From Nitrospira defluvii (GTDB lineage: Bacteria > Nitrospirota > Nitrospiria > Nitrospirales > Nitrospiraceae), in NCBI RefSeq assembly GCF_905220995.1, contig NZ_CAJNBJ010000021.1:62001-126000 (forward strand): a stretch of DNA of 64,000 nucleotides, read 5' to 3'. Positions 34,644 to 42,275 of this stretch are shown one piece after another. A model generated the notes under the pieces. The model had not been told where the DNA came from. It was given only the letters and a program-made list of their open reading frames with translations, and searched no databases. Both the position numbers and the translations under genes were made by a program. Within the stretch, counting starts at the first letter, position 1. Every line of letters starts with the position of its first letter.

Positions 34644-35665
34644 GCTTCACCCGCCCGCCGTTTCTCGACCTCGAGGTGAATGACGTTCAATCCGAATCCG
34701 GCAAGATCGGAGCTAAAGGGTGCGCGCGTCGCCTTGGCTTCGGAATGGTATCCGGCCAGGTCGTAACTCTTCAACGTATTTTCCTTAAAGTATCGAGAAA
34801 TCTCAAAGTTCATCGAGACGAAACGCCCCTCATCCCGAAGTGTGCGCGCCATGAGCGCAAGATAGTGATTGACGGTCGCCATGGACATTTCCTGAAAGGA
34901 GGCCATGTTGAAGCAGAAGTCCATGGTTTCATCCGGGATGAGATCGGTCTGAGTCGGAAGAAGAAAGACCACATCGGCATCCTGCGTGAAGCTGCCGTTG
35001 ACCTCATGCGGCAAGAGAATCCTCATGTCCGGAAACACCGTCCGCAGGAAGGTGTACCCGAAAAACATGGTTTCGGGAAGATCCACCACGATGCTCTGCA
35101 TCCGCCGGTTCAGGCTATGGTAGAAGGCCACATTCACACAGGCCCCGCCGCCCACTTCCAGCATTCGTGACGGCAGGTCCGTCTTCCCCCGCAGCAGATA
35201 GGCTTCGAGGCACCGAAAATACGGGTTCGGATGGCGAGCATACCAGGATTCATGCTCCGAGGGTATGTGCGCCTGGGGATAGAGCCGTGCGAAGGCCGCT
35301 GCGAGCGAACGGGGATCCCGGCCTTCGCGCATGCGGGTCCTGGTCGAAGCCCCGCGTACATGCCCCACGCACTCCCTCAGCGCAGCCAGCAGGCCGGTCG
35401 GACGTTCCTCAGCCGCCACCTCGATGGAATGGGGAAAGGCATGCCCGCCCTGCAAGAGCAGCTTCTCCAGGGAGAGGCCGACAAAGGATTGGCCGGCCCA
35501 GTGTCGCCACAAGGCGGACGGTGCGAAGAGCGGATGCGAGACAACTTGGTCGGCAATGTTCTCAGCCCAGAGATACCGGGCGAAGTCCATCAGCTGCAGC
35601 GCCTCGGCACGGGACGGCGAAAACACCGTTTGAAACATCACCTTGTCGCGAACGGACCATAACAT
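34640..35665 (-). CDS. Putative sugar O-methyltransferase
   Basis: A 341-residue protein that I place in the putative sugar O-methyltransferase family often found in polysaccharide loci. Visible elements are HPNPYFRCLEAYLL, a SAM-binding loop RMLEVGGGACVNVAFYHS, VVDLPETMFFGYTFL, FCFNMASFQEMSMATVNHYL and VSMNFEISRYFKENTLKSYD. The first 120 residues are helical with no recognised domain. The ATG at 35665 is used; an ATG at 35638 after AAGGTG is an alternative. Its ATGA overlap with neuA hints that the methyl acceptor may be the nonulosonate or a sugar next to it. Confidence 0.8.
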   Translation of the reverse strand: MLWSVRDKVMFQTVFSPSRAEALQLMDFARYLWAENIADQVVSHPLFAPSALWRHWAGQSFVGLSLEKLLLQGGHAFPHSIEVAAEERPTGLLAALRECVGHVRGASTRTRMREGRDPRSLAAAFARLYPQAHIPSEHESWYARHPNPYFRCLEAYLLRGKTDLPSRMLEVGGGACVNVAFYHSLNRRMQSIVVDLPETMFFGYTFLRTVFPDMRILLPHEVNGSFTQDADVVFLLPTQTDLIPDETMDFCFNMASFQEMSMATVNHYLALMARTLRDEGRFVSMNFEISRYFKENTLKSYDLAGYHSEAKATRAPFSSDLAGFGLNVIHLEVEKRRAGEA

Positions 35666-35699
35666 CGTTTGTGCTCACTTCACGCAGGTGCCGTCGGTC

Positions 35700-36827
35700 C
35701 TATGCCAAGGGGGAGAGCAGCTTGCGACAGAGATACAGCCGTCGTTCCAACAATGCTCGCACCAAGCGAGGTCGAGACGACGCGTTCATATATTCCCATT
35801 GATCCGGAGCCAACCAATCCAGAAACAGACGGAATCTACCCGGCACCTGCGCCTTGTCGGCGGTGGAAAAGTATCCCAGTCGGCAGCCCAGATCAAAGGT
35901 CCGGAAGAGAATCAACTGGCGCTCGCGCTCGGTGAGAATCTCGTCGTAGCCGAATTGCTTTGCCATATCGGACACCACCTGCGCCGGCGTATCGACCCCC
36001 TTTAAACTGGGATTACTCGGCAGGGCCTTGAGATGTTTTCCGCCCAACACGGTCTGGATCGTCGGCTCCTCCGGTGGAGCGACGCCCAACCAGGTACACA
36101 TGTCCGTCACGATTCGTGAGGGGGACTCGCACAGGTCCTCATACCGCACCACATGGTGTCTCGACGGTTCGGCGGCGAGCCCCTGCAACGCAAACTGCGC
36201 ATGGGGAATCCAACGGGATTCCAACTGCAAGCGGAGAATGTCGCCCCCCTGGTACCAGAACGGCTTCTGCTTCTGCACCATGTCCGTGCGTTTGAGAGAG
36301 CTGTAGTTGGAATAGGGGTGCCGCATGATGTGGATGAACTTCATTTGGGGGAACAGGCGCCCGTAGCGGGGGAGATCCGAGACCTCGATCGACTTGAACA
36401 TCAAGTGGGGAGGTGAGGGAAGAGGGCGCTCGTCATAACAGGACCGGATGACATCCAGATACGCTTCAAGATCCCCCAATACATCACCCGTCATCCGCCG
36501 GGCAATGGCCTGGAGCGGATCTTCGGCGACCGGAATCGGCTGCACGAGTTTATCTACGTAGGTCTCTTTCAATTCTTGCAATTGTTCGGCCGCCCAGGTA
36601 CCGACCAATCGCCGACGACGGTGTTCGAACGCGTCGACCGCCTGTCGAGGCAGCATCGGTGCGCAGGCAGCCAACGTCTGCTTGACCGCTCCTTTGAGGG
36701 TACGTGGAGCAAAGGTGCGCAAATAATTCAGCTCGATGGGATAGATCCACAACCCCGGACTGCCGTCCAGCAGCCGCATGAGCAGCGACGACCCGTTGCG
36801 ACCCGCGCCAAAAATGCCGACCAACAC
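35700..36827 (-). CDS. PAPS-dependent sulfotransferase
   Basis: A 375-residue soluble sulfotransferase-fold protein. GAGRNGSSLLMRLLDGSPG at residues 7-25 is the 5'-phosphosulfate-binding loop, close to the SGTTLL type. FIHIMRHPYSNYSSLKR (about 175) is the 3'-phosphate-binding element, and VRYEDLCESPSRIVTDMCTW is typical of this superfamily. The GTG start follows AAGGAGG at six bases. The acceptor is presumably a sugar of the exported polymer, because cysC lies in the same locus (41700-42245) and would supply PAPS. Protein or lipid acceptors are not excluded. Confidence 0.87.
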   Translation of the reverse strand: MLVGIFGAGRNGSSLLMRLLDGSPGLWIYPIELNYLRTFAPRTLKGAVKQTLAACAPMLPRQAVDAFEHRRRRLVGTWAAEQLQELKETYVDKLVQPIPVAEDPLQAIARRMTGDVLGDLEAYLDVIRSCYDERPLPSPPHLMFKSIEVSDLPRYGRLFPQMKFIHIMRHPYSNYSSLKRTDMVQKQKPFWYQGGDILRLQLESRWIPHAQFALQGLAAEPSRHHVVRYEDLCESPSRIVTDMCTWLGVAPPEEPTIQTVLGGKHLKALPSNPSLKGVDTPAQVVSDMAKQFGYDEILTERERQLILFRTFDLGCRLGYFSTADKAQVPGRFRLFLDWLAPDQWEYMNASSRPRLVRALLERRLYLCRKLLSPLA

Positions 36828-36837
36828 GACTGCCTCC

Positions 36838-37626
36838 TTACGAAACGCGCTCCAGATGCGCCAACCGATTCACCGACTTCACTAGACGAAACGATGGCTC
36901 CGCCACTATCTCGCGCAATAGTTTACCGACGGATTCCGAGTGGGTCCGGAACATGACTTCATCGCAGGCATCATCGAACAGGACCGCTCCGCCGATGCGC
37001 ACGCGACGCCCGAAGCGTTCAAAATCATTGCGCACGCCGTCGTAGGTGTGATCGCCGTCGATGAACACGAGATCGACCTCACCGGTCTCGACCTCGATCG
37101 TACGCGAATCTCCGACCAGCAAGGTCACGGGCAGTCCGAACCGTGCGCAGATGTCACGAATCTCGTCATCGAACGAGCGCGTCACGCCACGCTGGTGCAA
37201 ACGCGCCTCCTTCTCGCCGATATCGATCGACCAGAACTGTCCTTGGCCGTTCATGGCGGCGGCGATGGTGAGCGTCGAGCCGCCCTTGTAGCGACCGATT
37301 TCAATGACCTTCCTGGCGTTCATTCGACGTACCAGCCCGAACAGATAGGCTGTCTGGCGAACCGTCATCGCGATCACCCCGTGATCGAGCGACGTACTGG
37401 CAAACAGCCCTGCCAGGTCCTCGAACTGAAGCGGGCCATTGACCGGCAGATCGAACGCCATGCTATCCAAGGAGGGCGCCCGGTTCAGTCGCGGCCCGAG
37501 GGCCTCCAATAACAACTGTGGATTCTCTTCGCTCAGCCGATTCGCGAACGCACGACAGACGGTCTGCGGTAGGAACGACGCCAGCCCCTGCCCAATTCGA
37601 GCTCCCAATCCGTTTTTCACCCTCAC
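36838..37626 (-). CDS. Class I methyltransferase, CmcI/Methyltransf_24-like
   Basis: A 262-residue protein. VIEIGRYKGGSTLTIAAAMN is motif I, SIDIGEKEARL follows, and DLVFIDGDHTYDGVRNDFE is the catalytic-metal region of the O-methyltransferase/cephalosporin-hydroxylase-like family. IGGAVLFDDACDE completes it. The first 80 residues look like a separate helical segment. The GTG at 37626 has AGGA five bases before it; GTG at 37620 is an alternative. It is ten bases upstream of the sulfotransferase, so it probably modifies the same glycan. Confidence 0.82.
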   Translation of the reverse strand: MRVKNGLGARIGQGLASFLPQTVCRAFANRLSEENPQLLLEALGPRLNRAPSLDSMAFDLPVNGPLQFEDLAGLFASTSLDHGVIAMTVRQTAYLFGLVRRMNARKVIEIGRYKGGSTLTIAAAMNGQGQFWSIDIGEKEARLHQRGVTRSFDDEIRDICARFGLPVTLLVGDSRTIEVETGEVDLVFIDGDHTYDGVRNDFERFGRRVRIGGAVLFDDACDEVMFRTHSESVGKLLREIVAEPSFRLVKSVNRLAHLERVS

Positions 37627-37667
37627 CTCTTTCCTGTGTCAGCAGACTGTGACCTGAGCACACCGGC

Positions 37668-38981
37668 TCAGCTCGCCTTCCTTGCGCGGCCCCCCGCGAG
37701 CGCCTCCAACTCGTCGACGATGGCTTGCCCAGCCACGGCTTCAGAAAACCATGTCTCGAATGTCTGACGCCCCCCCATCGACAGCTTCCGCCGCAAGGCC
37801 TCGTCTCCCAACGCGCGGGACACCGCATCGGCCAGTTCCGCGTCGGTATCCGCCAGTAACGAATTCTGGCCGTCCTGCATCTCCGGAATCCCTGCCGCAT
37901 TCGCCCGGTGGGCGACGATGGGGCAGGCGAACGACCAGGCGGTCACCACCCTCACACGAATGCCCAACGGAATATTCGTCGGGACAATCATGAGGTCGGC
38001 GGCCAGAAATTCAGGATCTGCCGGGACCACGCGCCCGACCACTTGCACTGCCGGATGTCTGAAGGCCTGGGCAAGCTCCGGTGGCGGACTCCCGCCTCCC
38101 ACCAGACGCAGTTCAAAACCATCTTCACCGAATTGCTTAATCAACCGGGGAAGGACGGACCATGCCACAGCCCGCAGGCCGGACGACGTCGAGGTCGTCG
38201 CCAGATCCCCGATAACCAACAGGCGAGGTTTTTTCGAATCGCGGCGCCGATGGGCAGCTTCTCTCAATGCTTCCCACTGGGCCCCCGTCACATCCGGTAC
38301 CGGCGTCCTGAAATAGTGCACGCCCGGAGAGCCATGCGTCTTGAGCCATTCGGCATAGTGGCCGGCGAATGCCCCACAGGACTGGGTCGGCTTCAGCAAC
38401 GTCGACATGGCCCGCTGACCCATCAGAGACTCCAGCGCCACCTTCACACCACGGGTCGAATACTTCGCCAAGGAAACCGGGCTATCCCTCCAACGAAAAT
38501 ACGCCGGCAAGTGCCAGAGGTCGCCGACCGCCGCCAGTAGCGGCGACAGCCGCAATGGATGCACGGCCGCCAGCGCATCGAAGTGGTAGCAGAGATAGGC
38601 ATCGAATGGTCGCGGCCCCATCGCAACTCGAACCTTCTCCGCCAGCGCCACCCAGGGCATGACATAGGCCAAGCCCTTCGAGTCGTCGCTCAGTCGTCCG
38701 AACCAACGTCCCAGTTTGGACACAGGGCCTCCCCCGCGCGGACCGAGCAAGGATGCCATGGCATACTCTACGACGACGACTTCAGCCCCCTCCGCGCGCA
38801 ATGCCGCCTCTTGCCGCTCGCGGGAAGCCAGATAGGGATTGTCGCTCGTGACATCGAACAGGCTGATGACACAGACCTGATGGCCCGATCGAATCAGCGC
38901 CCTCACGATGGCCCAGCAGGTCAGCGCCCCGCCGTGGTATCCCTCACCCGGCAACCCCTGGACAATGAATGCGACCCGCAC
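37668..38981 (-). CDS. GT4-family glycosyltransferase
   Basis: A 437-residue GT-B protein. RVAFIVQGLPGEGYHGGALTC opens the acceptor domain; YLCYHFDALAAVHPLRL lies mid-domain. The donor domain begins RLLVIGDLATTSTSSGLRAV. LRLVGGGSPPPELAQAF and LMIVPTNIPLGIRVRVVTAW give a less typical donor site in which the usual EGF/EAMA block is replaced by IPLGIRVRVVTAWSFACPIV, as in some GT4_ExpE7-type proteins. GTG start after GGTAGGT. It is 41 bases from the methyltransferase gene. Confidence 0.82.
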   Translation of the reverse strand: MRVAFIVQGLPGEGYHGGALTCWAIVRALIRSGHQVCVISLFDVTSDNPYLASRERQEAALRAEGAEVVVVEYAMASLLGPRGGGPVSKLGRWFGRLSDDSKGLAYVMPWVALAEKVRVAMGPRPFDAYLCYHFDALAAVHPLRLSPLLAAVGDLWHLPAYFRWRDSPVSLAKYSTRGVKVALESLMGQRAMSTLLKPTQSCGAFAGHYAEWLKTHGSPGVHYFRTPVPDVTGAQWEALREAAHRRRDSKKPRLLVIGDLATTSTSSGLRAVAWSVLPRLIKQFGEDGFELRLVGGGSPPPELAQAFRHPAVQVVGRVVPADPEFLAADLMIVPTNIPLGIRVRVVTAWSFACPIVAHRANAAGIPEMQDGQNSLLADTDAELADAVSRALGDEALRRKLSMGGRQTFETWFSEAVAGQAIVDELEALAGGRARKAS

Positions 38982-39027
38982 GACCTACCCGCTCCTTAAT
39001 CGATTCCATCCTGAACTGGAACTGCCG

Positions 39028-39123
39028 ATCCTGTCTCCCAGAGGTGAAGCGTACTCGGCGCCGTACGTGGAGCCTCTGTGCGATGCGAGAACAACGCTGG
39101 CGGACTTGTTCAACATCCTGCTA
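39028..39123. repeat. Dispersed MITE-like repeat, copy 3 (truncated)
   Basis: Read on the minus strand it begins TAGCAGGATGTTGAACAAG and keeps GTCCGCCAGCG, GTTCTCGC and a CACCTCTGGGA block that copy 1 also has (CGCCTCTGGGA). The first 39 bases differ from copy 1 at about five positions. The 69-base core and the far terminal repeat are missing, so this is a decayed or partial copy. Its TAG is the stop codon of the epimerase gene ending at 39121. Confidence 0.75.
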
Positions 39124-40197
39124 AATGCCGCTCCCGATGATGGGTCGGAGCGCCTGCTCGTGATCCCGAATCCACTCGGCAATACTCTCGACGATGCGGT
39201 CCACCGTCCAGCGGGGCTTCCAGGCAACGGCCGCACGCACCTGCGAGGTATCGGTCAGATAGATCCGCACGTCTCCCGGCCTGGTCTCCGTCTCCGAACC
39301 GATGGGAATCGTCTTCCCCGTCACACGCCGGCAGAGCTCAGTGAGCTCACGTAACGAGAGACTCCCATCTGGTCCGCCGCCGACGTTGTACACCTGTCCA
39401 CTATGCGCGTCCACATTGCGCAACTGCTCGTGAAGCAACTCAAAGAGATCCTCGACATGCAGAAAATCCCGCACCTGCTTCCCGGTCCCACCGAATCCGA
39501 TATAGGACAGGGGGCCTCCGAAATGGTGTCGCGCAACCCACAACACGGCTACCCCCTGGTCAACCTTGCCCATCTGCCAGGGACCGGCAAGAACGCCGCA
39601 GCGATTCACGACAGCGCGGAGGTGATAGGACGCGACATATTCGTTGATGAGCAGTTCCGCGCACAGTTTCGTTGCCCCGTAGAGCGTTCTGGCCCCGGCC
39701 AGGGGAAAATCCTCCGCGACGCCTTGCAAGGAGACACCCGTACATCCCCGATCCAGTTTCCACTCGAACCGTGTCGCCGTTTCCCGACAGGGCAGGGCGT
39801 TCAATGCCTCATAGGGATACACACGGCTGGTCGACAGAAACACCAGCTCCGCTTGATGCCGCCTGGCCAATTCCAAACAGTTGATGGTGCCGACCAGATT
39901 CGTGTCCACGACATATGCAGCGTCCCCATCGAGACCGGCAAGGGCCGATGGCTCCGCCGAACACTCGATGATCGTATCCAGCCGGCCGACCGCTTCCAGG
40001 TCGGTGCGGTTGCGAACGTCTCCATGGCAGAAAAGAATGCCGTGACGACGAAGGCGTTCCAGGTTCAACTCCGACCCGCGCCGCTTCAAATTATCGAGAG
40101 CGATGATGTGCCAATCAGGGTAGGCCTCACGAAACAACAGCGCGAGACTGGATCCCACAAATCCCGCGCCGCCCGTTATGAGCAGTCGCTTACCCAT
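39121..40197 (-). CDS. Extended SDR nucleotide-sugar epimerase, CDP-paratose 2-epimerase-like
   Basis: A 358-residue NAD-dependent enzyme. LLITGGAGFVGSSLALLFRE is the cofactor loop. DNLKRRGSELNLERLRRHG is characteristic of the CDP-paratose/tyvelose 2-epimerase group. The catalytic serine is in FLSTSRVYPYEA and the Y-x3-K is YGATKLCAE. VVNRCGVLAGPWQMGKVDQG and GKQVRDFLHVEDLFEL are further epimerase motifs. The ATG at 40197 is used; a longer frame begins at 40221. No CDP-hexose 4,6-dehydratase genes are seen in the window, so the actual substrate may be another nucleotide sugar. Confidence 0.83.
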   Translation of the reverse strand: MGKRLLITGGAGFVGSSLALLFREAYPDWHIIALDNLKRRGSELNLERLRRHGILFCHGDVRNRTDLEAVGRLDTIIECSAEPSALAGLDGDAAYVVDTNLVGTINCLELARRHQAELVFLSTSRVYPYEALNALPCRETATRFEWKLDRGCTGVSLQGVAEDFPLAGARTLYGATKLCAELLINEYVASYHLRAVVNRCGVLAGPWQMGKVDQGVAVLWVARHHFGGPLSYIGFGGTGKQVRDFLHVEDLFELLHEQLRNVDAHSGQVYNVGGGPDGSLSLRELTELCRRVTGKTIPIGSETETRPGDVRIYLTDTSQVRAAVAWKPRWTVDRIVESIAEWIRDHEQALRPIIGSGI

Positions 40198-40239
40198 GGC
40201 ATACCTCCGCACCCGTCCCACGCCGCACTCCGAGGCCGT

Positions 40240-41661
40240 TCATTTCGACGGCACCATCGCAGTCAACAGCTGCTGAACCGAGACCCGCTTCAGGATCTGT
40301 ATGAGCGCCACACCGGCTATCAGGATGCCGATCACCACCTTGACGAACAGCGGAATATCGATCAGCCGGCTGACCACATAGACGAGGACTATGACGCCAA
40401 CACCCCAGAGCATTCCCGGTTCGATCCCATAAGGGCACCCGAACCGACGCGCCAGGACGCATCGCATCCCGTGCAGGGCCAGCGCGCCGAACACCGCGGC
40501 GCTCGTCGCCCCGATCACCCCGAATTGCCAGGTGGCAAGACAGACCAGCCCCATGGTTCCCGCACTCATGAGGATGGATGTCCAGGATAGGAGGACGTTC
40601 TTCCGCGCCGTGAGCAAATACTGCGTATACGGAATGGCCGTGCTGTGTGCGAACATCAGAAGAAACCAGATCGGCACCAACTGCGCCGCCTGATCGAACT
40701 TGCCATGCGTCAACAGGTGGATCACCTCCGGTGAAAACAGAATGACCAGAATGCCCCCCGCCGTGACACAGAGGTACCACAGCGACACCATCTCTTCAAC
40801 TTGCCGCTGTGACTGACGAGGATTTCCGGCAAACAATTCCAAAAAGGTAGGCGTCACGGTCCGTGAATAGGCTTTCGTCACCGTCACGAACATCCCGCGA
40901 TAACTTTGCGAATGCGCATAGACGCCCAAGGTCGCAAGATCCAGCCAGCGCTGAATGACGAACCGGTCCAAGCTGTTGCCCACGACGTCCATCAGGCTGA
41001 ACGGAATGGCCGGCATGCCGCTCCGCACGATTTCCTTTCCCCACTGAAGGCTGGAACGAGGCGACAATTTTCCGGCCGCGTACCAGAGGCCATGCAGGGC
41101 CGACATCAGCCCAGCGGCGATGGGAGCCAGGAACAGTGCCAGCACGCCGATATGTGCCACCGTCAGGCCGACGAACGTCGTGCCGGCACCGGCCAGCCAT
41201 TGCAGGGATTCGTTCACCGCATGGCTCACAGGCGCCCGCTCGATCACCATCAGCGAACTCAACGTGACCCACAAGGCCCCGGCCAGCACCCCGAGTAAGG
41301 CCAGTCCAAAATACTGCTGATGCTCCGGACGATAGTCGGTAATGGCATGCGGGAGCACGAAAGGCGAGAGCCACCAGAACAGGATAATCCACAGGGCTTT
41401 CATGCCCACATTGGCAAGCAGGAGGGTGAACAACAACTCCTTCCGGCCTGATACCGATGTGGCATGCCAGTGGGTCGACAACACCCAATTGTCGCCGGTC
41501 GAGGCCAGCGGCGTCACGAGCATGGCCAGTGAAGTCAGAATGGCGACCGTACCGATATCAGCCGGATCAAGGTAATACGTAGTGAGGGGCACCATCACAC
41601 CGACGCCCAACACCGTTTGGAGCAGCGGCGGAAGCAGAAACCACAGGAAACTCCTATCCAC
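40240..41661 (-). CDS. Wzx-type polysaccharide flippase (second copy)
   Basis: A 473-residue polytopic membrane protein with about 12 to 14 helices, first one at LWFLLPPLLQTVLGVGVMVP. It keeps the polysaccharide-synthase layout of two similar halves, and RFVIQRWLDLATLGVYAHSQ is a typical middle segment. GTG start with TAGGAG overlapping the first codons. It is not obviously a recent duplicate of the flippase at 14759. It lies between cysC (38 bases) and the epimerase gene (42 bases). Confidence 0.85.
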   Translation of the reverse strand: MDRSFLWFLLPPLLQTVLGVGVMVPLTTYYLDPADIGTVAILTSLAMLVTPLASTGDNWVLSTHWHATSVSGRKELLFTLLLANVGMKALWIILFWWLSPFVLPHAITDYRPEHQQYFGLALLGVLAGALWVTLSSLMVIERAPVSHAVNESLQWLAGAGTTFVGLTVAHIGVLALFLAPIAAGLMSALHGLWYAAGKLSPRSSLQWGKEIVRSGMPAIPFSLMDVVGNSLDRFVIQRWLDLATLGVYAHSQSYRGMFVTVTKAYSRTVTPTFLELFAGNPRQSQRQVEEMVSLWYLCVTAGGILVILFSPEVIHLLTHGKFDQAAQLVPIWFLLMFAHSTAIPYTQYLLTARKNVLLSWTSILMSAGTMGLVCLATWQFGVIGATSAAVFGALALHGMRCVLARRFGCPYGIEPGMLWGVGVIVLVYVVSRLIDIPLFVKVVIGILIAGVALIQILKRVSVQQLLTAMVPSK

Positions 41662-41699
41662 AACCGATCGGCCCTTTGCGGGTAAGTGGACGACGCCTG

Positions 41700-42245
41700 T
41701 CAGCGTGAGGATGCCGCACGATGAATGACCTCCAGTATTCGATCCACCGACTCCGAGGGAGTTTCCGTTCCGGTGTTCACCACCACATCCGCCTTGAGCG
41801 GCTCTTCGTATGGGTCTGAGACCCCCGTGAACTGCTCGATTTCACCCCGCAAAGCTTTGGCATACATGCCCTTCACGTCACGCCTGATGCACTCCTCTAC
41901 GCCACAGCGCACCCAGACCTCCACGAAGGACCCGGGACCGCCGACCTGCTCGACCATGGCGCGCACGTCATCCCGCACGGCTCGAAACGGCGATACGGCG
42001 GCGACGATGCTGCAGACACCATGCTTGGTCAGGACCCGGCACACCCACCCGATCCGTCGAATATTCGTATCGCGGTCCGCCCGCGAAAATCCCAATCCTT
42101 TGGAAAGATGGGTGCGCACGACATCGCCGTCCAACACCTCGACATTCGTCACCCCCTGTTCCAGCAAACTGCGAAACAGCAAGTTGGCAAGGGTCGTCTT
42201 TCCCGCACACGGCAATCCCGTCAACCAGATGGTCTGCGCTTTCAT
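41700..42245 (-). CDS. cysC: Adenylylsulfate kinase
   Basis: A 181-residue kinase that phosphorylates APS to PAPS. Walker A is IWLTGLPCAGKTTLA; VEVLDGDVVRTHLSKGLGF, RDTNIRRIGWVC and VAAVSPFRAVRDDVR are the APS-binding and lid motifs. DPYEEPLKADVVVNTG closes the fold. No ATP sulfurylase domain is attached. Two ATGs are possible (42260 and 42245), and the family favours the second. Its place between a flippase and a heparinase-like gene, and the sulfotransferase at 35700, point to polysaccharide sulfation and not to general sulfate assimilation. Confidence 0.93.
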   Translation of the reverse strand: MKAQTIWLTGLPCAGKTTLANLLFRSLLEQGVTNVEVLDGDVVRTHLSKGLGFSRADRDTNIRRIGWVCRVLTKHGVCSIVAAVSPFRAVRDDVRAMVEQVGGPGSFVEVWVRCGVEECIRRDVKGMYAKALRGEIEQFTGVSDPYEEPLKADVVVNTGTETPSESVDRILEVIHRAASSR

Positions 42246-42275
42246 GCGTTCAACTGCCATGGTTCAGAATCGGTC

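Noticed and set aside
39403-40590. Long plus-strand ORF (395 codons) antisense to the epimerase and flippase genes
   Set aside because: It spans two well-supported genes on the other strand, has low-complexity Gln/Arg/His-rich composition and no recognisable domain. It is typical of GC-rich shadow frames. The same applies to 25076-26290, 32912-33991 and 44457-45638.
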